NCBI RefSeq assembly: GCF_019880245.1
Contig: NZ_CP082288.1
Location: forward strand, 62,001-126,000
From: Halobaculum roseum
Lineage (GTDB): Archaea; Halobacteriota; Halobacteria; Halobacteriales; Haloferacaceae
DNA length: 64,000 nt
Direction of reading: 5' to 3'
Part shown: in pieces, positions 18,994 through 29,321 of the stretch
Layout: each line of letters starts with the position of its first letter
Numbering within the stretch: the first letter of the stretch is position 1
Notes under the pieces: generated by a model
What the model was told of the DNA's origin: nothing
Seen by the model: the letters and a program-made list of their open reading frames with translations, nothing else
Database searches by the model: none
Translations under genes and position numbers: made by a program

Positions 18994-20640
18994 CTACTCG
19001 GCCCCCGTGTCCTCACCCGGCTCGTCCGGGCCGTCGTCCGCGGGGGCTCCGCCGTCGGGCGTCGCGGCCGCGTTCGCGTCCGCGCTCGCGGCGTTCTCCT
19101 CACGGATCTGCTTGGCCTGCTCCTCGAGGTAGCGCTTCATTTCCGGGTACCCCTCAAGTTCCGAGGCCTGCTTCATCGTCGATGAGACGTACTGGCGAAC
19201 CGTCTTGGGCTCCGACTCCTCCAGCTTCTCCAGGAGGTACTGCTTGTCGGGTGTGATCGCGTCGCCGTCGATGACGCTCTCGATGAGTTCGCGCTGCAGC
19301 TCCGAGCCGAGCACGCGGTCGGCGATTTCGGCGGGAGTGTACCCGACCGACGCCTCCCCCAGCTCCTCGAGCGCCTCCTCGTCGAGGTCCTCGCCGATGC
19401 GTCCCAGCGACGTGCGCCACACCTCCGACATCACGTCGGCGTCGGGTTGCGGGATGAACTGCTGGATCGGGAACCGTCGGGTCGCCGCCGGGTCGATGCT
19501 GAAGGGCATGTTCGTCGCGCCGATCACCAGCAGGTTGTCCTCCACGTCGTTCATCTCCTGGAGGAACGCGTTCGTCAGCGCGCGCTCGTGGCGCTGGAGG
19601 TTGTCGTCCGACCGGTCGGGGATGAGCGTCTCCACCTCGTCGAAGAAGAGGACGGCGAACCCGTCGCCGGCGGCTTCGTGGGCCTGCTCGAAGGCCGCGC
19701 GGACGTTCTTCTCGGACTCGCCGGAGTACTTCGAGACCACGTCGCTGCCGCGAACCTCGAGGAAGACGACCTCGCCGTAGCTGTCCTCGATGTCGGTGTT
19801 GTGCTTCGCCTCGTAGGCGATCGCCTCCGAGACGAGCGTCTTCCCGCAGCCGGGCGGCCCGTACAGCATCATGCCGCCGCCGCGGTCGGCGAACTCCTCG
19901 CCGTAACGCTCGACGACCTCGTCGCGCACGTCCGGCTCGAACAGCGACAGCATCATCTCCGCCGTCTGCTTCACCTCCTCCAGTCCCGCGACGTCCTCCT
20001 CGAAGCTCGTCGTCGGGTTCTTCGGGGTGATGTCGATGTTGGCCTCCTCCTCGTCGGCCTGCCCGCCGGCACCGCCTCTACCGCCGCCGGCCGACCCGTC
20101 GCCCCCTCCGCCCGCGCCGGCGTCGGCCCCGGCCGGCGGGCCCGTGCTCGCGGGCGGTTCGTCGAGGAACTCGAATTCGGTGTCGTCGTCGACCCGGAGG
20201 GTCGTCCCCCGCGGCTCCAGTTCGTCGACGACGAACTCGACACGCTCGCCGCCGATGTCGGCCACCTCGTGGATGGGATGCAATAGGAACTGACGCTCGG
20301 CGAGCGCCGAGGCCAGCGCCTCCTCGTTGACCCCTTCGGCGTAGATGCTCGCGCGCTTGCAGGTCCGGACCGACCCGAGCGACACGTCGGTGTCGACGTA
20401 GAAGTCGTTCGTTCGGTTGATGCCGCCGAACAGCGTCGCGACGTTGCTGTTCAGGTAGACCTTGTTCTTGATCGTGCTCGCGAAGCCGTCGTCCTCGGTG
20501 TCGACGCGAAAGAACGCCTCCCGGCCCGCGTGCCGGACGCGGGCGATCTCGGCGCTCGGCCCCACCTTGCTCTCTCCCACGGTGACGTGGGACGTCGGCT
20601 GCTCCTCCTTCGTGATCGGCGTGAGATTGACACTCGTCAT
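18994..20640 (-). CDS. Cdc48/VAT-type AAA ATPase with one AAA module
   Basis: The protein has 548 residues. Residues about 1-160 resemble a Cdc48 N-domain (beta-rich, with KVYLNSNVATLFGG and a clam-like second half). A Gly/Asp-rich linker (about 165-200) leads to one AAA module: Walker A GPPGCGKT (261-268), Walker B LFFDEVE (331-337), sensor-1 Asn in GATNMP (377) and arginines in ATRRF (388-389). Cdc48/VAT have two modules; this has one, as in Vps4, katanin and many archaeal single-ring unfoldases. The start is placed at ATG 20640 because it overlaps the preceding gene (ATGA); the frame also runs open upstream. Such ATPases remodel protein complexes; here the substrate may be a tubulin-like polymer or coiled-coil partner. 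Confidence 0.8.
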   Translation of the reverse strand: MTSVNLTPITKEEQPTSHVTVGESKVGPSAEIARVRHAGREAFFRVDTEDDGFASTIKNKVYLNSNVATLFGGINRTNDFYVDTDVSLGSVRTCKRASIYAEGVNEEALASALAERQFLLHPIHEVADIGGERVEFVVDELEPRGTTLRVDDDTEFEFLDEPPASTGPPAGADAGAGGGGDGSAGGGRGGAGGQADEEEANIDITPKNPTTSFEEDVAGLEEVKQTAEMMLSLFEPDVRDEVVERYGEEFADRGGGMMLYGPPGCGKTLVSEAIAYEAKHNTDIEDSYGEVVFLEVRGSDVVSKYSGESEKNVRAAFEQAHEAAGDGFAVLFFDEVETLIPDRSDDNLQRHERALTNAFLQEMNDVEDNLLVIGATNMPFSIDPAATRRFPIQQFIPQPDADVMSEVWRTSLGRIGEDLDEEALEELGEASVGYTPAEIADRVLGSELQRELIESVIDGDAITPDKQYLLEKLEESEPKTVRQYVSSTMKQASELEGYPEMKRYLEEQAKQIREENAASADANAAATPDGGAPADDGPDEPGEDTGAE

Positions 20641-21281
20641 GTGACTGGGTTGTAGGCGTTCATCGTTCGGGTCACGTATTCGCGAACCCGCCTGTCCTCG
20701 GCGTCGACCAACCCGTCCGGCGGGTTGACCCACAGTGTCCGCGTGGCAACGTTTCGAACCGTCGTCCCGGTGTCACGAAGCGCGCCAGCGACGTCGTATA
20801 GCGCGGCCGCGGAGTCGTCGCGGTCGTACAGTTCCATCCGGCCGGCGCCGCGCTCGACCATGCCGGCGGCGCGGTCGAGTCGGTCGGCAACGACCGGAAC
20901 CAGCACGAACCAGTTCGCGACCGGCGCGCCGGCAGTCGCGAGCGGGACCGTCGGCGACCCGGACTCGACGACCGTGATCCGATCCGCGTCGCGGGCCGTC
21001 TCGACGGCGTCCGTCGGCGGTTCCTCGCCGTCGATGGCCGCCGTGATCACTCGCTCGACCGCCTCCGCGATCCGCCCGTCGTCAGTCGTCGCCGGGACCG
21101 GGAGGGGGTATGCATCGGCCAGCACCGTCCCGATCCCGCGCAGCGACGCGTCGAACGACGCGATCGCCGCCCAGACCCGCCGTGGTTCGGGCGGCTCCGT
21201 CCACGAGAGGATCCGGTCGCACGTGTGCTCGACGGCGGCGACGCGGTCGACCCACGGGTCGACGGTGGACGGGCGGGACAC
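20637..21281 (-). CDS. Unknown 214-residue protein coupled to the AAA ATPase
   Basis: The start is GTG at 21281 with a GGAGGT site five to six bases upstream. The stop overlaps the AAA ATPase start (ATGA), so the two are translated together. The protein is soluble, mixed alpha/beta, with no recognised motif. Features include a Pro-rich helical start (ILSWTEPPEPRRVWAAI), a central segment with VANWFVLVPVVADRLDRAAGM, and RTLWVNPPDGLV near the end. It is plausibly an adaptor of the ATPase. Confidence 0.55.
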   Translation of the reverse strand: MSRPSTVDPWVDRVAAVEHTCDRILSWTEPPEPRRVWAAIASFDASLRGIGTVLADAYPLPVPATTDDGRIAEAVERVITAAIDGEEPPTDAVETARDADRITVVESGSPTVPLATAGAPVANWFVLVPVVADRLDRAAGMVERGAGRMELYDRDDSAAALYDVAGALRDTGTTVRNVATRTLWVNPPDGLVDAEDRRVREYVTRTMNAYNPVT

Positions 21282-21371
21282 GCGGTTACCTCCGACCCCC
21301 CGAAATCTCTCCGGACGGCGGTCGCGACTCGACGCCGTCGTCGACGCTCGAACTGGTCCCGGTCCACATCC

Positions 21372-22406
21372 TCACGATTCCGTGATCGGTCCCGTCTCGG
21401 TTTCTTCTTGGGCGATCGCCTGGGAGGACTCGTTCAACTCGGCCATCTCCTCGGAGTTGCCGCGGAGGCCGTCGAGGACGCTCTGTGCGTCCTCCTCCTC
21501 CATCCGCTGTTGCTTGGGGACGACGTTGCCCATCGCCGACAGCACGTTCGTGAACTGCTCGGAGGCGGCGACCGCCTCCGTCGGCCACAGCTGTTGGGTC
21601 CGGATGCGGTCGCGCAGGCGCTCCTGCTCGATCGAGAACTGGTCCTTGGTCGATTCGAGCTGGTTGATGATCTCCCCGAGGTCCATCTGATCGGGGTTCG
21701 GGTTCGGGATCGTCTCTCCTTGCTTCTCCTCCTGCTCGACGAGGTTGTCGTAGTGGTAGTACTGCTCGCGGGCGTGGTCGAACTTTCGCCGTTCCTCCTC
21801 GTCGAGGTCGTCGATATCGCGGTCGCCGGCGATCGAGAGCATCTCCTGTTTGTACTCCTCGCGCTTCTCGCGGAGGTTCTGGAGGTGCTCGGTCACGTCG
21901 GTCGTCTCCTCGGCCCGGGAGGTGAGCCGCTCTTGGGCCTCCTCGACCCGGCTGACCGCCGTCTCGATCCGCTCGGTGAGCGTGTCGAACGCCGCCGCCC
22001 AGTTGCTGTACATCTTCACCGCGCGGTCCATTTCGTCCTCGTCGTAGGTGTGAGGCGGCCGCAGCACGGTCACCGTCGACTGCTCGATCGTGACGATGTC
22101 GTTGTGGCCGAGGTAGTCGATGATAGCGCGCGCGGAGTCCTCGCTGCGGGCGTGTTCGCTCTCCGCGAGCGTTTGTGCGGCGTCCTCGACGTCGATTACT
22201 GCGTTGCCGTCCTGGTCGATGGAGAGCTCCTCGCCGCCGAGGACCTCCTCCATGAGGTGTGCGAGCAGCTCCTCCCAGTTCCCGCTGTCCTCGTCGGACC
22301 ACTCGGCGAAGCCGTGCTCGAACCGCACCGCCGAATCGGTCTGGCTCTTCGGTCGTGCGACGACCGTCCCGGACTCCTCGTCTTCCTCGAAGCTAGTGTA
22401 TCGCAT
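21372..22406 (-). CDS. Coiled-coil protein with possible winged-helix N-terminus
   Basis: The protein has 344 residues. Residues about 35-120 look like a helix-rich, winged-helix-like domain ending in a short strand pair (DIVTIEQSTVTVLRPP). Residues about 130-270 form heptad-patterned charged helices (AAFDTLTERIETAVSRVEEA, HLQNLREKREEYKQEM). The tail is Glu/Ser/Gln-rich. No transmembrane segment. It lies 24 bases after the winged-helix gene in the minus operon. Its basic outline (helical, charged, coiled coil) is shared by ESCRT-III-like and myosin-tail-like proteins, but I see no diagnostic motif for either. Confidence 0.6.
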   Translation of the reverse strand: MRYTSFEEDEESGTVVARPKSQTDSAVRFEHGFAEWSDEDSGNWEELLAHLMEEVLGGEELSIDQDGNAVIDVEDAAQTLAESEHARSEDSARAIIDYLGHNDIVTIEQSTVTVLRPPHTYDEDEMDRAVKMYSNWAAAFDTLTERIETAVSRVEEAQERLTSRAEETTDVTEHLQNLREKREEYKQEMLSIAGDRDIDDLDEEERRKFDHAREQYYHYDNLVEQEEKQGETIPNPNPDQMDLGEIINQLESTKDQFSIEQERLRDRIRTQQLWPTEAVAASEQFTNVLSAMGNVVPKQQRMEEEDAQSVLDGLRGNSEEMAELNESSQAIAQEETETGPITES

Positions 22407-22430
22407 TGTAATTGGTAGGGGTGTGGGGGT

Positions 22431-23576
22431 TCAGAATCGCTCGTCGATCAGCTCCTCGCCGCGTTCGCGGACCTTCGTCCGTGCGTACGCGTTACCGGCG
22501 TCGCTCGTCGTGAGGTGGAGCTCCTCGATCTCCTCGCGGAGTTCCTGCTTGAGGTTGTCGGCCGTCGTCGCCGTCAGGTCCTGCAGCAGCGGTCGAGTGA
22601 GGTCCTCGGCCCGCCCCTCGACCATGCGGTCGAACGGCTCGACCGCCACGGCGAGGCTGCGCGCCTCGAGCACCTCGACGTGAGGGTCCCCGTCCTCGTC
22701 GTCGTACTGCTCCCGGACGGCCTCGATGACGTCCCGCTTGCCGATGTCGGCGCCGCTGGACCTGACGTGCGCGAGCACGTTCGACCGCACCTCGATCTCC
22801 GATTCGATCAGCGAGTCGTACTCGCCGGTCGGCATCACGTTGCCGGCGTCCTCGAACGCCCGGCTCACGTCGTCGCCGAGGTCGTCGGCGAGCTTCTCGG
22901 CGAACTCATCCAGCGCGCTTCGGACGAGGTACTCGCCGTCCATGTCGATGATGAGCCCTTCACCCTGGAGGTAGCCGATCACGTCCGAGGTTGCGGCCAC
23001 CGAGATGGCCTCCTCCAATTGGCCGTGTGAGAGCTTGCCGTGGGTCGCGCGCCGCTTGAGCTTCCCTTTGAGGTCGTCCTCGCCGGTCTCCTCCTTCAGG
23101 CGCGAACCGACGGAGTAGTAGTCCCGGCTCCCCGCGGCGATACGCATCACGAGGTTCTGTCGCCGCAGTTGCTTGGCGAAGAAGTCCGCGTCCTCGTGGG
23201 CCAGATCGAACGCCTTCCGGAGGTCCTCCGTCGTGACGACCATTTGATCCCGGAAGACGCCCTTGAGACGCTCGGTGATCCCCGTTCGCGTGCCGCTGCC
23301 GAACGGGTCCCAGTAGAACACCCCCGACCGGATCCGTTCGAGGCTGTAGTTCTCGTCCTCCGCCAGATCGCGAAGGGACTCCTTCACGTCGGATGTCGAC
23401 AGCTTCGGCGCCTTCAATCGGCCTTTCTCCCGACTCTGGTACTGGTCCTTCAGGTCGTCGCGGACGCGGTCGACGTACAGGAACCCGTAATTGGACTGTG
23501 AGATGTCCTGTGAGATATCTTCCAGAACGTCGCGATCGACGGGACGAAGCGGCATTGACAGATATACCAGACTCAT
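22431..23576 (-). CDS. Tandem winged-helix protein, first gene of the minus operon
   Basis: The protein has 381 residues and appears built from several winged-helix-sized helical units: about 12-75 (DRVRDDLKDQY), 90-160 (VVTTEDLRKAFDLAHEDADFFAKQL), 175-225 (LSHGQLEEAISVAATSDVIGYL) and 255-300. A helical tail follows, about 320-381. Each unit ends with a short strand such as NLVMRIA or GLIIDMDGEYLV. It could bind DNA and regulate the operon, or act as a tandem winged-helix protein adaptor, as in ESCRT-II or UFL1. No family recognised. A second ATG at 23555 is a possible start because a TATA-like CTTAGTA lies about 27 bases upstream of it (23579-23585). Confidence 0.6.
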   Translation of the reverse strand: MSLVYLSMPLRPVDRDVLEDISQDISQSNYGFLYVDRVRDDLKDQYQSREKGRLKAPKLSTSDVKESLRDLAEDENYSLERIRSGVFYWDPFGSGTRTGITERLKGVFRDQMVVTTEDLRKAFDLAHEDADFFAKQLRRQNLVMRIAAGSRDYYSVGSRLKEETGEDDLKGKLKRRATHGKLSHGQLEEAISVAATSDVIGYLQGEGLIIDMDGEYLVRSALDEFAEKLADDLGDDVSRAFEDAGNVMPTGEYDSLIESEIEVRSNVLAHVRSSGADIGKRDVIEAVREQYDDEDGDPHVEVLEARSLAVAVEPFDRMVEGRAEDLTRPLLQDLTATTADNLKQELREEIEELHLTTSDAGNAYARTKVRERGEELIDERF

Positions 23577-23928
23577 GGGTACTAAGTGTTATCCTGCTAG
23601 TATCATGCGGCGGAACGGGCCCTCCCGAACTGGACGAATCCACCGGACGTGACGGGGTACGGTCAGACTACCCCGAGTGTACCGCAAACGGAACCGGCGA
23701 CGTGCGATCCTCTCGTCGGGACGAGTCCCACGCGGGGACCGCGGCGACCGATCCGGACCGGATGTCGGCGTGCGTCACTTGCTAGCCGGATCGGAACAAA
23801 CACGCTGATAAATTAGGTGACTGTCCACTTGCTGTCGACTTCGTGTTCTAGTACACTAGCTGATATCGTGGAATATTATTCTACTGTCCGAAAATATTTT
23901 TACGATCGATATCGGTGTTCTCACTACG
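23577..23928 (+). other. Divergent intergenic promoter region
   Basis: No credible protein gene is seen in these 352 bases between the minus operon and the small plus-strand genes. The right half is AT-rich. It contains a CTAGT-AC-ACTAG inverted repeat at 23848-23859 and a TATA-like tract at 23891-23901. The left end holds TATA-like sequence for the minus operon. It probably carries promoters in both directions. Confidence 0.5.
23891..23901 (+). promoter_or_regulatory. TATA-like box for the small-gene/NAD synthase operon
   Basis: AAAATATTTTT sits about 31 bases before the ATG at 23929, which fits an archaeal TATA box with a transcript starting at or a few bases before the start codon. Confidence 0.45.
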
Positions 23929-24099
23929 ATGAGTGGACGCACCTCCAGACTAACTCCCAAAACCTGTAACAACCAATTAGCCGTATCGGAAAATCCCTGT
24001 GGAGTGTTCAGAACTAGTGTGACAGCGCCGCAGAACGGTTCCGACGGCTACGTTCGTCCGGTCCGTACGGTGACGGCGACCGTGGGAGGATCGTCGTGA
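23929..24099 (+). CDS. Possible 56-residue leaderless small protein
   Basis: ATG at 23929 opens a 56-residue frame that ends inside the GTG start of the next gene (GTGA overlap at 24096-24099). A TATA-like tract lies about 31 bases upstream, matching leaderless transcription. The peptide has two cysteines (TCNNQ, NPCGV) and is not as acidic as typical haloarchaeal proteins. Base composition is lower in GC than in the next genes. Existence rests on the promoter spacing and the coupling, not on any recognised family. Confidence 0.4.
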   Translation: MSGRTSRLTPKTCNNQLAVSENPCGVFRTSVTAPQNGSDGYVRPVRTVTATVGGSS

Positions 24100-24341
24100 C
24101 CACGGACCCGCCCGCCGAGGGCGATGCGCCGACGGATCCGTCCGTGACACACAGGTACGGCCGGATCTCGCTCGTCGACGGCGGCGTGATCGTGTACGAT
24201 CGCGACCGGGTGAACGCGTGGATCCAGTCGAGCGTCGCGTACGACCTCCCGGCGCCCGCGTCGGCGACGGACGCGACAGCCCTCGACCTCGGGGGCGGAG
24301 ACGGAACGGTCGGGGGCGAAGACGGGCCGGGAGGTGACTGA
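24096..24341 (+). CDS. Small conserved-type haloarchaeal protein upstream of NAD synthase
   Basis: The protein has 81 residues and a GTG start at 24096. A central beta-like motif (RYGRISLVDGGVIVYDRDRV followed by NAWIQS) resembles small haloarchaeal proteins of the DUF7331 type, in which an AWIQS-like segment recurs. That assignment is from memory and tentative. The tail is Gly/Asp-rich. Its end lies two bases before the next gene, so it is co-translated with the NAD synthase homologue. Role unknown. Confidence 0.5.
   Translation: MTTDPPAEGDAPTDPSVTHRYGRISLVDGGVIVYDRDRVNAWIQSSVAYDLPAPASATDATALDLGGGDGTVGGEDGPGGD
24330..24337 (+). promoter_or_regulatory. Perfect ribosome binding site fixing the GTG start at 24344
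   Basis: GGAGGTGA is fully complementary to the 3' end of archaeal 16S rRNA and ends six bases before GTG 24344, which decides that start. Confidence 0.7.
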
Positions 24342-24343
24342 CG

Positions 24344-26101
24344 GTGGCAGCCGGATGCCCCGAGACGGCCTCGTCGACCGACGGAAGCCCAGGCACCGGC
24401 GACCCCGAGCTGCTTCGCTCCCGGTCGACGAAGCTGATCCGGGAGACAGCAGAGGCGGTCGACGCGTCGCACGGCGTCGTCTGTCTCTCCGGGGGCGTCG
24501 ACTCGACCACCACGGCCGCGCTCGCGGTCGATGCGCTCGGCGCCGACGCCGTGACGGCGCTGATCATGCCGACGGACACGACCGACGAGGAGCACGTCCG
24601 CGACGCCAGGTCGTACGCCGACTCGCTCGGAGTGGATCACGCGACCGTGCCGCTCGAGCCCGCCCTCGACGTGTTCAAACGGTACGTCGCCCCCCGCATC
24701 GCGGCCGACGGCGACGCCGTCGCCGCCGGAAACCTCGCGGCCCGCCTCCGGATGGCGTGTGCACACCTCGTCGCCGACGCGTCCGACGGTATCGTCGTCG
24801 GGACGAGCAACCGGACCGAGCGGCTGCTCGGCTACTTCACCAAGTACGGCGACGGCGCCGCCGACCTGCACCCGCTCGGCGAATACGACAAGACGGCCGT
24901 CCGGGCGCTCGCGACACACCTCGACGTGCCGCCGGAGATCGTCTCCAGGCCGCCGACGGCGGGCTTCTGGCGGGGCCAAACCGACGAGTCCGAGCTCGGC
25001 GCCTCCTACGCGACGCTCGACACCGTTCTGGGGTCGCTCGTCGACACGTCGCCGCGCGGCCCGGCGACGGCCATCGACGAGGCGACGGGCGTCGACCGCG
25101 AAACCGTCACCCGGATCGTCGATCGGGTCGAACGCAACGCTCACAAGCGGTCACGGCCGCCGGCGCCGTCCCGGACCGTCGGGGACGCGACCGTCGAATC
25201 GGACGCGGGCGGGGACGACGATCGGGCCGTCATCGGCGGTTCCCGCCGGGCGGCCACGACCGTCGAGCGTGCCCAGGACCTCGTTCGGTCCCGCGTCGAC
25301 GCCGCCGACGCCGGGGGCGTCGTCGTCGATCTCGGCGCCGGCCGGGAATCGAGCGTCGCAGCCGCGATCGCCGTCGAGGCGCTCGGGGCCGATCGGGTTC
25401 GCGGACTCCACCTCCCGTGTCACAAAGCGGCCGGACTCGATGACCCGGCTCCCGAATCGATCGCCGAGGACCTCGGGATCGCCGACGACAGGGTGACGAT
25501 CAGGCCGCTCGTCACGGAACTCGAGGCGGCGCTTCCCTCGCGTGTCACCGAGCGCGCGGGCGCGACCGACCTGGGCGAGTTCGTCTCGCGGGTCCGGACG
25601 GCCTGTCGATACTACGTCGCCAACGTGGACGACCGGCTCGTCGTGGGCACGACGAACCGGACCGACACCCTCCTCGGGCGGACGACGCGGTACGGCGACG
25701 CGGCCGCGGACCTCCGGCCGCTGGGCGCAACGTACGCGAGCGAGCTGGACGCGGTCGGGCGCCGGCTCGGGTGTTCGTTCGCGTACGCGGATCGGTGCGA
25801 CCGCCGTCGGTCGGGCGCGGTCGGGTCCGACAGCACGCGGGGGTTACCGGATGGAGCGTCCCCCGAACTGACCGACGCGATCCTCGTACGCCTCGTCGAT
25901 CACGACCTCGGCATCGAGCGGACCGCCGACGCCGTCGACGCGGACCGGGAACTCGTCCGCCGGTGTGCCGCCCGGCACGTCGCGTCCGATCGGACACGTT
26001 CGCGCCCGCCGACGACCGGCGGTCGAACCGACGGCCGCGACGCTCCGCGCTACTTCCACGAACTCGAGTTGGCGTTCGACTCGTCGTCGTCGGACCCATA
26101 G
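24344..26101 (+). CDS. nadE: NAD+ synthase with a second, degenerate synthase-like domain
   Basis: The protein has 585 residues, about twice the length of archaeal ammonia-dependent NadE. NadE makes NAD+ from deamido-NAD+, ATP and ammonia. Domain 1 (about 20-275) has the ATP-pyrophosphatase loop SGGVDS (49-54), an NLAARLRMACAH helix and GTSNRTERLLGY-x5-GDGAADLHPLGE, all typical of NadE. Domain 2 (about 300-500) repeats the layout (RTACRYYVAN, VGTTNRTDTLLG, YGDAAADLRPLG), but the loop is LGAGRES (330-336), so its ATP-binding residues are lost. A helical domain with YADRCDRRRSG follows. The GTG start is set by the site at 24330. Domain 1 is probably active; domain 2 looks structural or regulatory. 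A wider ATP-pyrophosphatase role cannot be excluded. Confidence 0.75.
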   Translation: MAAGCPETASSTDGSPGTGDPELLRSRSTKLIRETAEAVDASHGVVCLSGGVDSTTTAALAVDALGADAVTALIMPTDTTDEEHVRDARSYADSLGVDHATVPLEPALDVFKRYVAPRIAADGDAVAAGNLAARLRMACAHLVADASDGIVVGTSNRTERLLGYFTKYGDGAADLHPLGEYDKTAVRALATHLDVPPEIVSRPPTAGFWRGQTDESELGASYATLDTVLGSLVDTSPRGPATAIDEATGVDRETVTRIVDRVERNAHKRSRPPAPSRTVGDATVESDAGGDDDRAVIGGSRRAATTVERAQDLVRSRVDAADAGGVVVDLGAGRESSVAAAIAVEALGADRVRGLHLPCHKAAGLDDPAPESIAEDLGIADDRVTIRPLVTELEAALPSRVTERAGATDLGEFVSRVRTACRYYVANVDDRLVVGTTNRTDTLLGRTTRYGDAAADLRPLGATYASELDAVGRRLGCSFAYADRCDRRRSGAVGSDSTRGLPDGASPELTDAILVRLVDHDLGIERTADAVDADRELVRRCAARHVASDRTRSRPPTTGGRTDGRDAPRYFHELELAFDSSSSDP

Positions 26102-26151
26102 AAACAGGGAGTCGAACTCACGGCGTGGACGCGTCGGGCGCTGGCCGTCCC

Positions 26152-26670
26152 CTACCGCTCCAGCGGCGCCTCCATCCGCGCTACGTCGAGATGGAGGACG
26201 TTACGTCCCTCGTCGGTCGCCTCGACCTGTCCCGTGATCACGAGCCCCGAGTTCGGCGTCGGCCCGACAATCACCGGGTCGCCGACGCTGAACCGCGTGA
26301 CGGACTCCCGGAACGTCACGGTCGCTCGGCACTTCTCCGGGTGGTGGACGTTTGTGAAGTCGATCGACTCGACGGCCACGTCGACCCGGTCGTAGTCGTG
26401 GGCGAGGCCCAGGGTCTCGCCGTCGCCGCCGTCGGCCGGATCGCGGTCCAGCGCCTCGAAGGCGGCGTCGGTCGGCACGTACCCGCCCTCCGATCCCGGG
26501 ACGCCCTCGACCAACCCGAGCGACTTCATCATCTGCATCAGGTTCCGGATCGTCCCCACGTGCCGGTCGCAGACCTCGGCGATCTCGGTGGCCGGCATCG
26601 GGGACTCCGTCTCCTCGTACCCGTTGACGAGGGTGTTCAGGATCTCCCGCTGGCTGCTGGTCAGGTCCAT
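26152..26670 (-). CDS. Winged-helix transcription regulator (Rrf2/TrmB-like haloarchaeal type)
   Basis: The protein has 172 residues. An N-terminal winged helix (about 3-72; SSQREILNTLVNGYEETES, TIRNLMQMMKSLGLVEGVPG) is followed by a C-terminal beta domain with VESIDFTNVHHPEKCRATV and VGDPVIVGPTPNSGLVITGQ. I recognise this two-domain layout in a family of haloarchaeal regulators. The conserved VHHPEKCRA segment has His/Cys residues that could bind a metal or sense redox. It stands alone between the NAD synthase and MaeB genes. Its target is unknown. A TATA-like CGTATTTGA lies about 32-40 bases upstream on the minus strand (26702-26710). Confidence 0.7.
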   Translation of the reverse strand: MDLTSSQREILNTLVNGYEETESPMPATEIAEVCDRHVGTIRNLMQMMKSLGLVEGVPGSEGGYVPTDAAFEALDRDPADGGDGETLGLAHDYDRVDVAVESIDFTNVHHPEKCRATVTFRESVTRFSVGDPVIVGPTPNSGLVITGQVEATDEGRNVLHLDVARMEAPLER

Positions 26671-26912
26671 CTGCGTCTATCTCACACTCACCGCCGTCGT
26701 TCAAATACGTTTGGTTCGTCCCGTTTGCGACGACGACCTCGGGCGTTCATCCGAACACGGACTCGATTCCGGAAAGAACGTCCCCATATCCGGATCGGGA
26801 GTGAATGAACGTCGATATCGACCCCCGGCCGTCCGGCGTCTCCGGCCGGAGCGGCCCCGACCGAACCGATTCCGGGCGTCAGTCGCCGCGGAACCTCGGT
26901 CATCGCGAGCCG

Positions 26913-29174
<2,262 letters not shown>

Positions 29175-29321
29175 GGGTCACGACTCGATGGGTCACCCGA
29201 GTCTCTTTCGCTCCGACACTCCGACGCCGCGGCGACGGACCGAGCGATCGGCGAACCGGGCGATCGCCGAACCGGCCGCTACCCGAGGGCTTTAGCCGGC
29301 CGACCGAGCACCGTCTGGCGA

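Noticed and set aside
16244-19132. A 962-codon open frame on the plus strand opposite the propeller gene
   Set aside because: Arg/His/Pro-rich mirror composition, no domains, fully antisense to a well-formed acidic protein. Such shadows are expected in GC-rich haloarchaeal DNA.
20641-20733. Upstream extension of the AAA ATPase to 20733
   Set aside because: Arg/Gly-rich shadow sequence within the preceding gene; the ATGA overlap at 20637-20640 gives a natural start.
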